Counted from the first letter of the stretch, positions 8,473 to 19,094 are shown. The stretch: 64,000 bases of DNA from Vicinamibacterales bacterium (GCA_036012125.1 DASCOS010000020.1:1-64000); one strand, 5' to 3'. A program made the numbers and translations. Notes: generated from the letters alone by a model not told the origin.

Positions 8473-10785
8473 TTAATCTACCGCCTGCGCGGCCTTCCGC
8501 TGCATGTAACTCGAATCAATAAAGGGCTGGTCGTCTAGGTGGGCTTGCATCAAAGTAAGCCGCCTATTTAGCAGCACGTCCAGATTGCGACCGTGGATTA
8601 GTGGAGTTTCCTGCTGGTCGGTCGTCGCCATGAACTCAACGCCTGAGGCCAAGAGCTCGAGCAGGTCTTTGGAGTTGGCGATCTCTTGAAGCATCATGTC
8701 CCTTAACAACACCCGGTATTCGCTCATAGCGCCATGGTCGCGTGCCTCATCGGCCTCGAGAAATCCGTGAACACCGACCACCCACGCTATAACACTACGC
8801 TGCGTCCGGAACCAGCACTTCAACGCCCTTAAGCGAATCCACTGGTCATACATGACGTTTCCAGCTGAGGGCTTGTCCATCCCTCGACACTCGCGCCCCA
8901 GTAGCTCGATCGCACGGTCAATTGGAGTCCAGACGTTGGCATCGAAGTGTGCGAGGTTCTTTCGGCACAACTCAAGAGTCGTCAGTTGAAAAAGTACATC
9001 GCGACTGAGGTCCACATTGTTTGGATTGTGTGGAGTCGTGCACATGAACTTCTGGTAGTAAGCTCGCTCGGATTCTGGAATGGCCTCAATGTTAGGCACA
9101 AAGGGCCGAGCCCACAGGCGATACCAGACGAAGCCATACATCGAATACAACGGGACGGCGTTCGGGTAGGCCAGAATCGCTTCTTCAGCGGCAGACCAGG
9201 CGCTCAACAACGTTGGGCTCAGTTCCGAACCAACCTCACGCTCAGCCATGCGTTCAGTTTCACGATCGATATCTAACTCGGGATTAAATTGAAACGCGCC
9301 AACCATCTCATGGTTTGGATCAAACGGCACGATCCCTGGCAGCGGCGTCCCACCTAGGTGAGCGACGTTTCGTACACCGTTCGCGTGGAGCATCTGAAGT
9401 CTGTGCCCCGTCAAACGGGGATATGGCACACCGAGCAAGGGGGCAAACATTGCATGCGGTCCAGCTGCGAAATAAAGGTCCGCGCGCGCACCGCGTGCCT
9501 CAAGGTCAGCCATCAATTCTCGCTCACGTGGGTCGAACCGATCCTGATGAACCGTTCCAGCGTTTACCCCAGACGACTCGGGATACCGAGGGTGTTTATA
9601 AGGCATCTCCCACCCCCGCCCGAGCAATGTTGCACTTTCAACCCCGACACCGTCCCCTAGACCCGCCCAGACCGTGTCATGCTCGCCGTAAAAAGATTCC
9701 ATCCTCGTCAATACTCGAAAGGCGGCGTTTCGCAACCTGCCGGCGTCCCGGAGTCCACGTAAAAACTGCACGACATTCCCGCCGGCAACCCGAGCGATGT
9801 CAGCATCATCATTCCATTCTCGAATCAGGTAGGGACCGCCGTTTCGCCCAACATAAAGCGACTTGGTGTATTCAAAACCCGCCCCGCTGTCATTCGTCCA
9901 CACCGACAGAAAACCTAACTCTGGGACCTCAATAAGTAACTGCTCCACCATTTCTGCATAATGCGCCTGCACCATGGGGTGCGTAATCGTCATGTTGTAG
10001 CGTGGCTGAAAACTGCGGAAGGGATGGTCGACACGTGCACCGCGTAACATCGGATACTGCTCAAAGAACTTCTCTGGCACCGAGCGTGGCTCGAAGCAGA
10101 ATAGTCCTGGCACGAGGCCGAACTTCACGACCAAGGCGGCATTTGCTTTCAGATTCGCCAAGTTTGCTGCGAGCCACTCTTTTGGGTAGAGTCCAGCGTT
10201 CAGCTTACTGCTCACGAATTGATCCAGCGCCGGACCATAGGTATAGAACATCGGGTAGGCCTCACCTGGAGGACCTGCTTCCAACCCATGGGACTCCGCC
10301 AGACCGTTCACCTCTACGTGGGTAAAGCCTCGGGCTGCTAACTGCTCAACGTAGGCGGCCGGGTCACGTCCGTAGTGGAACCGACCTTCCTGCGTTAAAA
10401 CAAAATCGAAAAGACTACGTTGCCAATCGAACGCAACATCCATGCGACGCCCGTCCCGATACTTGTTCACAGCTTCGTCACCAAGCCGTTTCAAGAGGTT
10501 TACAACACCACCATACAAAAGTGAGGATGAAGTGGCCGTGAGAAAACCAGCCCCATCCTCGCTAAGACGGAGGAACACAGCCGGCGTACTCCCGGCGACT
10601 CCATTACGCTCAGGAAATGAGATCTGAAAAACGCCCGCAGTCCTCACCTCAACATCGGTAGAGGTGCGCACAATGTCAGCACCGAACGCCGCGGCTATTC
10701 TTTCAGCAGCGGCAGTCACCACCGCTGCCGCGCCAGGGTTAATCTGTATTGCTTGTACTCGAGCCAGTGCGTCGGCGACCGTCAT
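8473..10785 (-). CDS. predicted cytoplasmic glycoside hydrolase, TIM barrel with GH20/GH67-like N-terminal domain
   Basis: A 770-residue protein without a signal peptide. The first ~110 residues look like the small alpha/beta domain that precedes GH20 hexosaminidases and GH67 alpha-glucuronidases (ending in FLTATSSSLLYGGVVNLLKR). A TIM-barrel-like region follows with TNDSGAG near residue 305 as a possible acidic active-site loop, and the C-terminal ~230 residues are helical. I cannot assign a GH family with certainty. It is the last gene of the glycan operon and overlaps the preceding gene by ATGA, so translation is coupled. Likely role: releasing sugars from imported oligosaccharides (inference from context). 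Confidence 0.6.
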   Translation of the reverse strand: MTVADALARVQAIQINPGAAAVVTAAAERIAAAFGADIVRTSTDVEVRTAGVFQISFPERNGVAGSTPAVFLRLSEDGAGFLTATSSSLLYGGVVNLLKRLGDEAVNKYRDGRRMDVAFDWQRSLFDFVLTQEGRFHYGRDPAAYVEQLAARGFTHVEVNGLAESHGLEAGPPGEAYPMFYTYGPALDQFVSSKLNAGLYPKEWLAANLANLKANAALVVKFGLVPGLFCFEPRSVPEKFFEQYPMLRGARVDHPFRSFQPRYNMTITHPMVQAHYAEMVEQLLIEVPELGFLSVWTNDSGAGFEYTKSLYVGRNGGPYLIREWNDDADIARVAGGNVVQFLRGLRDAGRLRNAAFRVLTRMESFYGEHDTVWAGLGDGVGVESATLLGRGWEMPYKHPRYPESSGVNAGTVHQDRFDPRERELMADLEARGARADLYFAAGPHAMFAPLLGVPYPRLTGHRLQMLHANGVRNVAHLGGTPLPGIVPFDPNHEMVGAFQFNPELDIDRETERMAEREVGSELSPTLLSAWSAAEEAILAYPNAVPLYSMYGFVWYRLWARPFVPNIEAIPESERAYYQKFMCTTPHNPNNVDLSRDVLFQLTTLELCRKNLAHFDANVWTPIDRAIELLGRECRGMDKPSAGNVMYDQWIRLRALKCWFRTQRSVIAWVVGVHGFLEADEARDHGAMSEYRVLLRDMMLQEIANSKDLLELLASGVEFMATTDQQETPLIHGRNLDVLLNRRLTLMQAHLDDQPFIDSSYMQRKAAQAVD

Positions 10786-12380
10786 GACACTTCAGGTCCA
10801 ACGCTCAGTTCAATGGTCAGGCTCGCACGACTATCTATGTCGAGGTCGATGTCTACGTAGCCGCTAGATCGTACTTGGGTGTTGCGATAGGGCACGTGAC
10901 TGTGATCGACGGTCACCCCGACTGCAACCCGACCCACTGGAAGCAGGATATGTAGATGGACACTGGATGATGGCGCTGACAGTTCAAGGTGCAGTCTCTC
11001 CTCCTCAGCGCGATACACATATCCAACCGTAGCCCCGGACGCCGCGTAGCCGAGCTGAACCTCGACGGTCCGGACTCCGGTCACCGCCCATCGAGGAGCC
11101 AACAAAAGCTTATCGAAGCCCTTCCCTTCATCGACAAGCCCGATGAGTCCCTCCACAAGCGCGTACAGCATTGCCGACGAACCCCAACCATCCGTCGGCT
11201 GAGCCTCCGGACTTGTACTAGCCTCAACACTGGCCGGCGTACCATCAGGGAAGTACCACAAATAGGTCGCTTGGCGTTCACCGATTAGAGCCCAATACCG
11301 CTTCAGAATATCGACACCATACGACTCAAAGCCGGTTTCGAACGCCGCACGTGCTAATTCCCCACCGACCAACGGCATGATGCCACCGTTGACATAGGCG
11401 CCAGCCACGAGTTTCTCGTCTCCGAAGACTCCATCGGGAAACGGAGGGTCGATCGAAAACCACTCCGCAAAAGCTGGCGACGTCTTACGCCGGCGCTGAT
11501 ACTCCTCAATGATCGACACCGCCTGAGCCTGCTCCGTAAGCCCTCGATTGATATCCATCGGATTACTCAGGCTCAGTTGCGCCGCTTCGTCTACACCGGC
11601 GATCCCGACTGGCGTGCGCTTAACGAAATGGGTATAAAACTTTCCGTTCCAGCAGATTTCATTCGTCCGCGCCTTCAACCCATGCGCGTGCTCGGTCCAG
11701 TATGCCGCACGCTCTGGGTCACCGAAGTGAGTGTATAACCCCGCCAAAATGCGAAAGGCCTCGTAGTAACCACTGTTGTCGCCGTGCATAATGCCCCAGA
11801 AAGTGTGCTCATCGATCTGAAACTGAAGCCATTCATGACGTCCAGCCGTATAGGCGAAATCCCACGTGTCTATTGTGTATGCGCGTTTTACCAGATTGAG
11901 CTGCTCATCCCAGTACCACGGATGGCTCATGATGTAGCGAAGAGCTCTCTCCATCACTGGCAGATGCCTACAGATCCAATCGTCGTCACCGCACGCCTGC
12001 CACGCCAGCCAGGCCGCCTTGACGAACCGGTATTCGACGTCCGCCTCTACCGGTACCCGAACGTACTTCGTCCAGTTTTCGCGCTCACACGGCAGTTTTT
12101 CAGGATAAGTGGTGACGTAATCGAAGATCCGACCACTCGTTGACTGCGTGTCGGCAAAATGCTCAACGATACTCGTCGCGTCCGCGTGAAAATACCGCCC
12201 CATCCGCAACATGTCGCAATGGTCTCGAATCCAAATCGAGCTTGCATCCGGTGTGCGGAATCCACTTACTCGTCGTCCATCGACGACGAGTTCCATAACA
12301 TCCTGCTCGAGAAATGAACGGACCGTATCGAAGAGTTCGTCGAATGCCGGCTCGCCCGTACGAAGGAAACTCGACGGCAT
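10782..12380 (-). CDS. predicted (alpha/alpha)6-barrel glycosidase
   Basis: A 532-residue protein with no signal peptide. The Trp-rich helical pattern (IWIRDHCDMLRMGRYF, TIDTWDFAY, DGWGSSAMLYAL) is that of six-hairpin glycosidases such as the GH15/GH63/GH-amylo-glucosidase-like group. Acidic residues in IRDH and DTWD are candidate catalytic positions. A C-terminal beta domain spans the last ~110 residues. ATG at 12380 starts one base after the preceding stop; a TTG at 12392 closer to an AGGTGA site is a possible alternative start. Its neighbours indicate a role in breaking down imported glycan fragments. Exact specificity unknown. Confidence 0.65.
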   Translation of the reverse strand: MPSSFLRTGEPAFDELFDTVRSFLEQDVMELVVDGRRVSGFRTPDASSIWIRDHCDMLRMGRYFHADATSIVEHFADTQSTSGRIFDYVTTYPEKLPCERENWTKYVRVPVEADVEYRFVKAAWLAWQACGDDDWICRHLPVMERALRYIMSHPWYWDEQLNLVKRAYTIDTWDFAYTAGRHEWLQFQIDEHTFWGIMHGDNSGYYEAFRILAGLYTHFGDPERAAYWTEHAHGLKARTNEICWNGKFYTHFVKRTPVGIAGVDEAAQLSLSNPMDINRGLTEQAQAVSIIEEYQRRRKTSPAFAEWFSIDPPFPDGVFGDEKLVAGAYVNGGIMPLVGGELARAAFETGFESYGVDILKRYWALIGERQATYLWYFPDGTPASVEASTSPEAQPTDGWGSSAMLYALVEGLIGLVDEGKGFDKLLLAPRWAVTGVRTVEVQLGYAASGATVGYVYRAEEERLHLELSAPSSSVHLHILLPVGRVAVGVTVDHSHVPYRNTQVRSSGYVDIDLDIDSRASLTIELSVGPEVS

Positions 12381-12381
12381 G

Positions 12382-14700
12382 CTAGGGCTCAAGACTCACC
12401 TGTCCCCGCCAATATCGCATCTTGCCAATTCCACTAGCATCCCGACTGCCGTCGAAGGCCAAATAGAAATACGATGGGCGCCCTTCGTAGAGCACCTGCT
12501 CTCCGTACGTGGCTTTAGTCAGATTGGTAATCGTGTAATTCAGCTCTCCGTCTACGAGCGACGCAAACACAAAATCACCGTTGGTTTCGACCTGGTCGAA
12601 TTGGATCCGACCAGCTTCATAGGTGTAACGTGGACGCCGCCAGTCTCGGGCGATGTCCATTCGAAGATCTTGCTTAACACCAACCGTGATCGTTTTCTCG
12701 CCATCCTCAATGACTACCCCCAACCCAGTCCTAGCTGGAACTGGCTCTATCAACCTGATCCGATCCACCCATGACTCAGGCGACTCACCCGCTTCGTGGG
12801 GCACCAACACCGTCACGAAACCCTCGGTCTCACCAAGCTCAAAATGATGCGCTGTGGTCTGATGTATCAGGGTCTCAGTCTGATAATGACGCGTTTCTGT
12901 TTCGGTGCCCTCAAGTCGGAAGTGCGTGTCTGGAAAATAGATTAATAGATGTCGATTCTCTGGAAGTTCATCAGAACCGATTTGATCGTAGACCGTGTCA
13001 TACCAGTGGTCACCCTGCTCAACAATACGCCGAGTGTGCCACAGGTTCGCCATCGTGAAGTATTCCTCAACGCGTGCTTTTACGATGTCGAAGACAACAA
13101 AGATTTCGGGATCCTTGATGTAAGCGATTACCCGGTCCCACTCGAAACCCCAACCATCGTCGATCATGCGACTTCGACTGTAGTCGACGTCAGACAAACT
13201 TAAGAAATCAACTTTTTGCGTTCGAACCCGGCGATAGGAACCCGCGTTGTGCAGAAAATCCAAAATGGACTGTCCGGGCACTGCATCGGGTGTATCGAGT
13301 CGCGCCTCCCCTGCTTCCTGTCCCATCCAAATCTTCTCCGGACGGATTGCCAGACGATTGTGGAAATAGTCCTGTCGATAGGCACCGAATGGCCCGCTCG
13401 GCATGTAATCCCTATAACCACCATCGTGGAGAAGGACCGACCCCCCAGACATGAGCAGGGTGATACTGTTCTCATCAGCATGCCCATGAGTCATTTTCTC
13501 TTCCTCAACGGGGATCGTGTCACGAAGGTAATCACGAAAATTAAGTCCTCCGTCTCCCTCGTCGCGGTAATTGAGAAGCAGATAGGTCGAATCTGCGTCC
13601 CATCCATTTCTAAACACAATCTTTTTCCCTTGAACGTCCTCCATCACTTCAGCCGATAACCCCTCGGGCATCTCTGCACCGATGCTATCGCTACCCCAGC
13701 GATAACAATCCAACAGAAAGTATCCGAGCCCGACATCAACAGGGTCGTTAAAGTCAACAAATCGGTTGGCGATAACATTAGCCGCCCACTTAAGCTGGGA
13801 ATCCTCATAAGCTGCGGCTGTGGCTTCAAAGAAAACCAGGTAGTGCTGCCAATTGCGCAACCAGTTGGCATCACCGAAATCCGGGACCATGCCAATCGGT
13901 GCCATTAAATTCAGGAAGTATTGGGCGTAGTAGTACATCTCGGGGGTACGGAACAGCGCATTTAGTCGACCCGACACATCAGCATGACCCATCAAGGCGT
14001 ACAGCCAGATGCCGTGATAGATGGTCGCATCCTCAATTTCCCAGTTGCCCCAGTTGTCATCAGCCAACGCCCGATCTTGCATTCGCCAGACTTCAGCGCG
14101 AGGATGATCTGGCAAAGCTCGGACCGCCCAGGCTAGGGATTCAGCTCGGAGCATGGTTCGATTCATGGTTCCCCACTCGACCGTCCGTAACAGATATTCC
14201 ATGCTGTCTTCGATCACCTCCCGGGCGGCACGGGCCTCTTCCAAGGAAAACTGATTAAGGCGGTCGAGAGTTTCGAACGCTCTGATGTAGCGCATTACCC
14301 GAAAAAAATCTGGTAACGCTGGTACGCCATCAGCATAGTCAGGGCGACGGTCAATCGCAGATTGTGGATACTGACTGCGATAATCGCCAAACTGGAGTAT
14401 GACCCGCTTGGCACGTTCAGCGTAGAGTGGCTCCCTCTCAGTTTCGAATAGGTATGAATAGATCACGGCCATCTCAAGTAGACGGCCTGGCGGCCGATAG
14501 CCAAAAATACTCTCCGAATCAAATTGCTCGCGCCAACGCGTGATCAGGTCGTCGTAGTTCTCCCAAGTCCAATCTGCTGAACCCCTCGCGTACTCTAAAT
14601 ACGCTGACCGTTCCATCGGCGCCTGGGCAATAGCCGGCGACGCCACCCCAATCAGTGCCACTATTAGCGCACCCACTACGATTCGCCTTCTCACACGCAT
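12382..14700 (-). CDS. secreted heparinase II/III-like polysaccharide lyase
   Basis: A 772-residue protein with an N-terminal signal peptide (basic MRVRRR, hydrophobic core, cleavage near AIAQA). The N-terminal two-thirds is the alpha/alpha toroid; the C-terminal beta-sandwich carries the heparinase II/III signature HGHADENSITLLMSGG with LHDGGYRDY just after it. These lyases cleave uronic-acid-containing chains by beta-elimination, leaving unsaturated uronates. It is the only clearly exported enzyme of the operon, so it would make the first cut in the periplasm or at the surface. An AAAGGGAG site precedes the start. The substrate (glycosaminoglycan, alginate or ulvan type) is not decidable here. 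Confidence 0.83.
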   Translation of the reverse strand: MRVRRRIVVGALIVALIGVASPAIAQAPMERSAYLEYARGSADWTWENYDDLITRWREQFDSESIFGYRPPGRLLEMAVIYSYLFETEREPLYAERAKRVILQFGDYRSQYPQSAIDRRPDYADGVPALPDFFRVMRYIRAFETLDRLNQFSLEEARAAREVIEDSMEYLLRTVEWGTMNRTMLRAESLAWAVRALPDHPRAEVWRMQDRALADDNWGNWEIEDATIYHGIWLYALMGHADVSGRLNALFRTPEMYYYAQYFLNLMAPIGMVPDFGDANWLRNWQHYLVFFEATAAAYEDSQLKWAANVIANRFVDFNDPVDVGLGYFLLDCYRWGSDSIGAEMPEGLSAEVMEDVQGKKIVFRNGWDADSTYLLLNYRDEGDGGLNFRDYLRDTIPVEEEKMTHGHADENSITLLMSGGSVLLHDGGYRDYMPSGPFGAYRQDYFHNRLAIRPEKIWMGQEAGEARLDTPDAVPGQSILDFLHNAGSYRRVRTQKVDFLSLSDVDYSRSRMIDDGWGFEWDRVIAYIKDPEIFVVFDIVKARVEEYFTMANLWHTRRIVEQGDHWYDTVYDQIGSDELPENRHLLIYFPDTHFRLEGTETETRHYQTETLIHQTTAHHFELGETEGFVTVLVPHEAGESPESWVDRIRLIEPVPARTGLGVVIEDGEKTITVGVKQDLRMDIARDWRRPRYTYEAGRIQFDQVETNGDFVFASLVDGELNYTITNLTKATYGEQVLYEGRPSYFYLAFDGSRDASGIGKMRYWRGQVSLEP

Positions 14701-14740
14701 CCTAGTTACTCCCTTTTAGAACTCCGCACTAAACCATTCA

Positions 14741-16843
14741 TCAAATATTCACCATCAGCCAAAGTAACATCAAAATCAATCCAACCAAGACCCAACTGCC
14801 ACCAAAGCCGAGATAGTCAATCATCGTTGGCTTCATCACTTCCCAGCGCGACCCCGGAAATATCTTGTCACCGTCGAACTGTCGGGGCGTCGCATAGGCA
14901 GCTTCAAGCGCAACTGTGTCAAGTTCAGCTGTAGCTTGCACGGGCGTATGCATCTTGGCAAAAAAGCGATCAAGAGCCACCGTTCCGACTGGTGCTGTCA
15001 CAGCGCTAAACAAGAACAGTAGTATGAATGGGAAAATCGCATCAAAAAAGAAGCGGAACGCGATCAGCCATGAACGCGGTGTGTCACTAAAATCTACCCC
15101 AGACCAACTCAGCACCCAGATCTCTGCGTTGAAGCGACCGAGGCCAACCAGACGAGATGTCGGATCAGCGGGGTTTTCTCTCGCAACCTCATCGAAAAAT
15201 ACAGCGGCAGGAGCCACCTCCCGAACTCTCGTAAGAGTTTCCCCAACGCGTGATGCACGACCAGCCTCAACGTCACCTAGCAGCGCCGGTTCTTCCACCT
15301 GGACGACGCGCGCACGCGTCGTCTGCAGAAAACGAACATCGTGCCGTGACCAATCCATCGTGCTGAACAAATTCGGGATAATCGCATAGATCATCACGCA
15401 GGTTGCTACCTGAAGAATGACAGCTGGTCGCGTTAGGCCACGCCAAACGAAACCAAGCCAAATCGAGGCGCCGAAGATTGCCGGAATAGAAATGAAGTAT
15501 CGGAACAACTCGAGAAGGTCGTCGACGAGAACGGCAACCATGACCCCACCTATGAGAGTAAGAGGAATGACTAACCGTCCAACCAATAAATAGTGGCTCT
15601 CTGACCGACCCGGCCGAAGCGGCTCGTAAAGGTTGCGAATGAAAAGCGCTGAGTAGGACACTGACGTAGCGTCGAGGGTGGACATGTTCGCAGCCAGAAT
15701 CCCGACCATCATCAAGCCGAGGGCACCTGGCATGAGAAGGTCTCGGGACATATAACCCCAAATTAAATCAGGGTCGTGCAACTCACCGGCATAGAGACCA
15801 ATTGCAAGCAAACCGGCCAAGGCCCAGAACAGCATGATAAAACGTTTAAAGAACATGCCACCGAGCATCCCGAGGCGTGCGGTCATCTCGTCCCGCGCCG
15901 AACCAGCCGTCTGCATACCTGTAGTCACCGCGATAATCGAAACCAAGTTCGCCAAAATCATTGCAAGAATCGTGTACCAGCCGTAGTCGCTCAGTGCCGC
16001 TGAACCGAACAGGGCAAACATAAAATCCGGCACCGTCGCGTGCAACCCGTCAAACCCTCCGACCTTGGCTAAGCCAACCGGGATCAGAATTAGTGAAAAT
16101 AGAACAATGAGTACGCCCTGAATGGCATCGGTAATAGCGGCCGCCCGAAATCCGCCAAGCATCGTGTACAGCCCCACGACCACGGCAAATACCACATAAA
16201 ATACGAGTGGCTTAGTATGTGAGACGATCGAACTCAGCTGGCCCAATTTGTTCCGCTCGTTCAACTCCTCCCATCTGGCGCGATCGGCCGCAGGAAGTCC
16301 AGCATCGAGCCGCACGGTGAGTTCCCGGAACTCTCGGAAAGCCAGGACACTCTCCCGTTCGTCGACCGTCCACTCCACCTCGGCTTTCGGCGTGACCGCC
16401 ATGAAGGTCTTCCCCGCCACCATAAACCCAGCTCCGCCTCCAATAATGGACACGAGCAAAATAAAAATAGCGAAGGCTCCACCAAGAAACGGACTTTGAA
16501 ATCGCTCAGTAAAGAAGTCACCGATTGTCGTCAACCGTACCCGGCGGAAAAGCAGTGTTTGAAACCAATAAAACGGGGTGATGAACAAAACAAGATACTG
16601 GATCCACATGCCGCCAATCCCTTGGCGGTAGATTTCTCGTGAAACCGCAACAGCCTGGTCCGCGTTAGTCGATGTACCAAAATTGAGGAAAAACTGATAA
16701 AACCCCCCGAGGCGCCGACCAGCTAGATAGAATTCGCCTCGATCACGAGTTCGTGCACCAACCCGATAGCCAATCCAGAGAATCACCCCCACATACCCAA
16801 GCAGCACCGCTGCATCGATCGGGTGAAGACCAAAAATGCTCAC
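14741..16843 (-). CDS. sodium:solute symporter family (SSS) transporter
   Basis: A 700-residue integral membrane protein of the SSS family (LeuT fold), with many hydrophobic segments and the family core GRRLGGFYQFF and VVGLYTMLGGFRAAAITDAIQG. It is longer than most members because of hydrophilic insertions around residues 155-205 and 505-580 and a C-terminal extension. The GTG start overlaps the upstream oxidoreductase stop by 4 bases (GTGA), so translation is coupled. In this operon it is the obvious importer of sugars or oligosaccharides released by the heparinase-like lyase, driven by sodium. Confidence 0.85.
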   Translation of the reverse strand: MSIFGLHPIDAAVLLGYVGVILWIGYRVGARTRDRGEFYLAGRRLGGFYQFFLNFGTSTNADQAVAVSREIYRQGIGGMWIQYLVLFITPFYWFQTLLFRRVRLTTIGDFFTERFQSPFLGGAFAIFILLVSIIGGGAGFMVAGKTFMAVTPKAEVEWTVDERESVLAFREFRELTVRLDAGLPAADRARWEELNERNKLGQLSSIVSHTKPLVFYVVFAVVVGLYTMLGGFRAAAITDAIQGVLIVLFSLILIPVGLAKVGGFDGLHATVPDFMFALFGSAALSDYGWYTILAMILANLVSIIAVTTGMQTAGSARDEMTARLGMLGGMFFKRFIMLFWALAGLLAIGLYAGELHDPDLIWGYMSRDLLMPGALGLMMVGILAANMSTLDATSVSYSALFIRNLYEPLRPGRSESHYLLVGRLVIPLTLIGGVMVAVLVDDLLELFRYFISIPAIFGASIWLGFVWRGLTRPAVILQVATCVMIYAIIPNLFSTMDWSRHDVRFLQTTRARVVQVEEPALLGDVEAGRASRVGETLTRVREVAPAAVFFDEVARENPADPTSRLVGLGRFNAEIWVLSWSGVDFSDTPRSWLIAFRFFFDAIFPFILLFLFSAVTAPVGTVALDRFFAKMHTPVQATAELDTVALEAAYATPRQFDGDKIFPGSRWEVMKPTMIDYLGFGGSWVLVGLILMLLWLMVNI

Positions 16844-18069
16844 GCGTGGTTCTCCGACGCAGGAAAGTGATCGTAATTGACTAGATCAATTGTTCGCCCC
16901 TTGATGACCCAAGACACTCCGGCTTCACTCGGTAGAACACCACGCTCGTAACACCGCCTCAGGTCACCATCAAGCCCGTCAATCCAGTAGCGGTCAGGTT
17001 GAACCGACCGTCGCCTGAGGGTAGAGGATACCGATGGAATCTCGCCTATCGACTCGTGTACGCCGTTCATGCACAGCGTCTGGGCTGCCGCTGCTTCAGG
17101 ACCGCATTCAACCGGCTCGTTTCCTGTCACTGCACGGACCGCCTCTGTTAACTTAGCGAAATGGTCACCCACGTTCGGTGACGGGTAACTCCCAACACGC
17201 CGACCCTCCACCTCAACGCTAATCTCGTCCTTCACATCCCCTACCGACGATCTATAGGCAACACTCGCCTCTTCAAACTCCAATTCAAATCTCGGCCCAT
17301 AACTATCTTGCGTAGCGTGGGAACCATAGAACAGCACCTCAACACCCCCGTCCACTCGGGCACGACAAGCAACGGTATCGAAACTTTCGATGCTATTCAC
17401 CCGACATACTTCTGCGGTTACTTCGATCGGACGCGCGCTCAGACCCACATCCGGTCCGAGTAAAAAGAATAAATTGTGCAAGAAGTGAGCCAGAGCATTG
17501 TTTAGCGGGCTATCCAATATCCAACGCCCTGTCGTCACATCACGGAGCCTCCCAGCCCAGTCGTTACGTCGGTAGTAGGCGAGAGTCCTCGGCCAGAGAC
17601 ACACAGACTTCATCCGGATGGGCCCTCCAAACCTTCCTGCTTGAATGTCGCGCTTGAGGGACCTGATTCCATCGGAATAAGACCACTGATAGCCAATTCG
17701 CACAGAATGCCCAGAGGCATCTCTTGCACGGATCAGCGCGGAGACCTCCTGGATCGCCGCACCAAGCGGTTTGTCACACAAGACATCGCAGCCATGGTTC
17801 AACGCAAGCATGCTTTGCGATATGTGATAGTGAATTGGAGAAGCGATCACGACCAAATCCGCTTCGCACCCAGCTTGAAATAATGCCTCCAATGACGGAA
17901 ATACTGGTATCTTGCGCTCTGACAGCCCAGGTTCAGCACATGAGCGAGTGGGAAAAGGATCTACCGCACCGGTTAAACGAATCCTTTCCGGAGGTAAACG
18001 ATCCAATGCAGCAACATACTCAGCACCATAACCTCCGATGCCGACCATGACGACACTGATTGGGGCCAT
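16840..18069 (-). CDS. Gfo/Idh/MocA family oxidoreductase
   Basis: About 409 residues. The Rossmann motif VMVGIGGYGAEYVAAL opens the protein, CDKPLG is the conserved Lys-Pro motif of the family, and the C-terminal half is the typical open beta-sheet dimerisation/substrate domain. The ATG at 18069 shares its A with the upstream TAA (TAATG), so I reject the longer reading from 18174. Such enzymes oxidise or epimerise sugars and sugar acids with NAD(P). It sits between sugar isomerases and the symporter, supporting a role in the same glycan pathway. Confidence 0.82.
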   Translation of the reverse strand: MAPISVVMVGIGGYGAEYVAALDRLPPERIRLTGAVDPFPTRSCAEPGLSERKIPVFPSLEALFQAGCEADLVVIASPIHYHISQSMLALNHGCDVLCDKPLGAAIQEVSALIRARDASGHSVRIGYQWSYSDGIRSLKRDIQAGRFGGPIRMKSVCLWPRTLAYYRRNDWAGRLRDVTTGRWILDSPLNNALAHFLHNLFFLLGPDVGLSARPIEVTAEVCRVNSIESFDTVACRARVDGGVEVLFYGSHATQDSYGPRFELEFEEASVAYRSSVGDVKDEISVEVEGRRVGSYPSPNVGDHFAKLTEAVRAVTGNEPVECGPEAAAAQTLCMNGVHESIGEIPSVSSTLRRRSVQPDRYWIDGLDGDLRRCYERGVLPSEAGVSWVIKGRTIDLVNYDHFPASENHA

Positions 18070-19094
18070 TACGCTACTTCCAGTTCGGCGACCAGAGCCT
18101 TCAGTTTTGTGAGGTTGCGACCCATCCGCTCTTCGCAAATCTCTGGCCAGAGGGCTCGATCGGTCGGGACACACTTTGCAGATCGTGTAGCACGCAGAGC
18201 AAGAGCTTCCAGATCGGCCATCTCATCATCCGTGACATCGGGAAATTTCGCCAAAAACTCCGGGGCTTTCGTCTGTAGGTGAAACGTCCCCCCGTGGTCT
18301 TCAACTGATAGGTGAACTTGACGACCACTAGAAGCCAAACGCCCGATCACACTCACCAGGGCGATGACACCGTCACCCACTGCCGTCGGAAACGTCTCGA
18401 GGCCATCGGGCGCCGCTCTGATACCCCCATCTTTGAGGTGCGTTGCTACCACCCACGGCAAAATGCGGTCAGTGGCCCGCACCGGGTCCTCTAGCATGGT
18501 CAGCACATTCATCGTGTCGAAGACGACACCCAACCAATCACCGGGAACCGCCTCGCACATCTCGAACAATCGAAGCAGTTCGTGCGTCGTAAATTCAAAG
18601 TGTAATTCGATCGCCAGAATGACCCCGTGATCACGCAGCATGTCACGTTGTGCCATCAGCGAAGATGCCGTATCCCGAAGTAGCGTCTCAGTCGATGGCG
18701 CAGCATCATCCCACCGCATCAGCCCACCAGAGCAAGACCGGACCACTCTCGAGCCCAACTGTTCTGCCTGCGCCGCTACGAATTGATTCGAAGCAAATAG
18801 ATCACGATGGGCCCAAGTCGTCATGTCGCGCGGAATATGTTCGGCACCGCCCCACTCGAGATACAGCCTTTCCGACTCAGCAAACGCTCGGAGATCCTTG
18901 AGGTAAGGAACTTCCATGCGGCGTTGCCAGTCAGAGTCGAACCCGGAGAAATGCACGCCCTCAGCCCCGTGGTCAACGGCCCATTGCAAAAGTGCCATCG
19001 GAGTAAGCTGCAACGGGTCTAGACCATACTGGTCAATACCAACCCTAATCCTCCGGCGGCTACCGCCCTCCGAAGACTTGGAGCGGCTAGACAA
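18069..19094 (-). CDS. sugar phosphate isomerase/epimerase-like TIM-barrel protein
   Basis: About 341 residues of an AP-endonuclease-2/xylose-isomerase-like TIM barrel. The recognisable domain begins at RVGIDQYGLDPLQL and contains metal-ligand-type motifs AIELHFEF, FDTMNVL, ATHLKDGG and SVEDHGG. The long open frame to 19409 would overlap the upstream gene by over 300 bases and its extra sequence is low-quality, so it is rejected. No ATG fits; a TTG at 19094 (or CTG at 19097), inside the last codons of the upstream gene with GAGAGG 10 bases before it, is the best start. Likely isomerises an intermediate of the glycan pathway. Confidence 0.72.
   Translation of the reverse strand: MSSRSKSSEGGSRRRIRVGIDQYGLDPLQLTPMALLQWAVDHGAEGVHFSGFDSDWQRRMEVPYLKDLRAFAESERLYLEWGGAEHIPRDMTTWAHRDLFASNQFVAAQAEQLGSRVVRSCSGGLMRWDDAAPSTETLLRDTASSLMAQRDMLRDHGVILAIELHFEFTTHELLRLFEMCEAVPGDWLGVVFDTMNVLTMLEDPVRATDRILPWVVATHLKDGGIRAAPDGLETFPTAVGDGVIALVSVIGRLASSGRQVHLSVEDHGGTFHLQTKAPEFLAKFPDVTDDEMADLEALALRATRSAKCVPTDRALWPEICEERMGRNLTKLKALVAELEVA

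Noticed and set aside
9315-9935. 206-codon open frame on the plus strand
   Set aside because: Antisense to the glycosidase-like gene, Arg/Pro/His-rich, no ribosome site and no recognisable domain.
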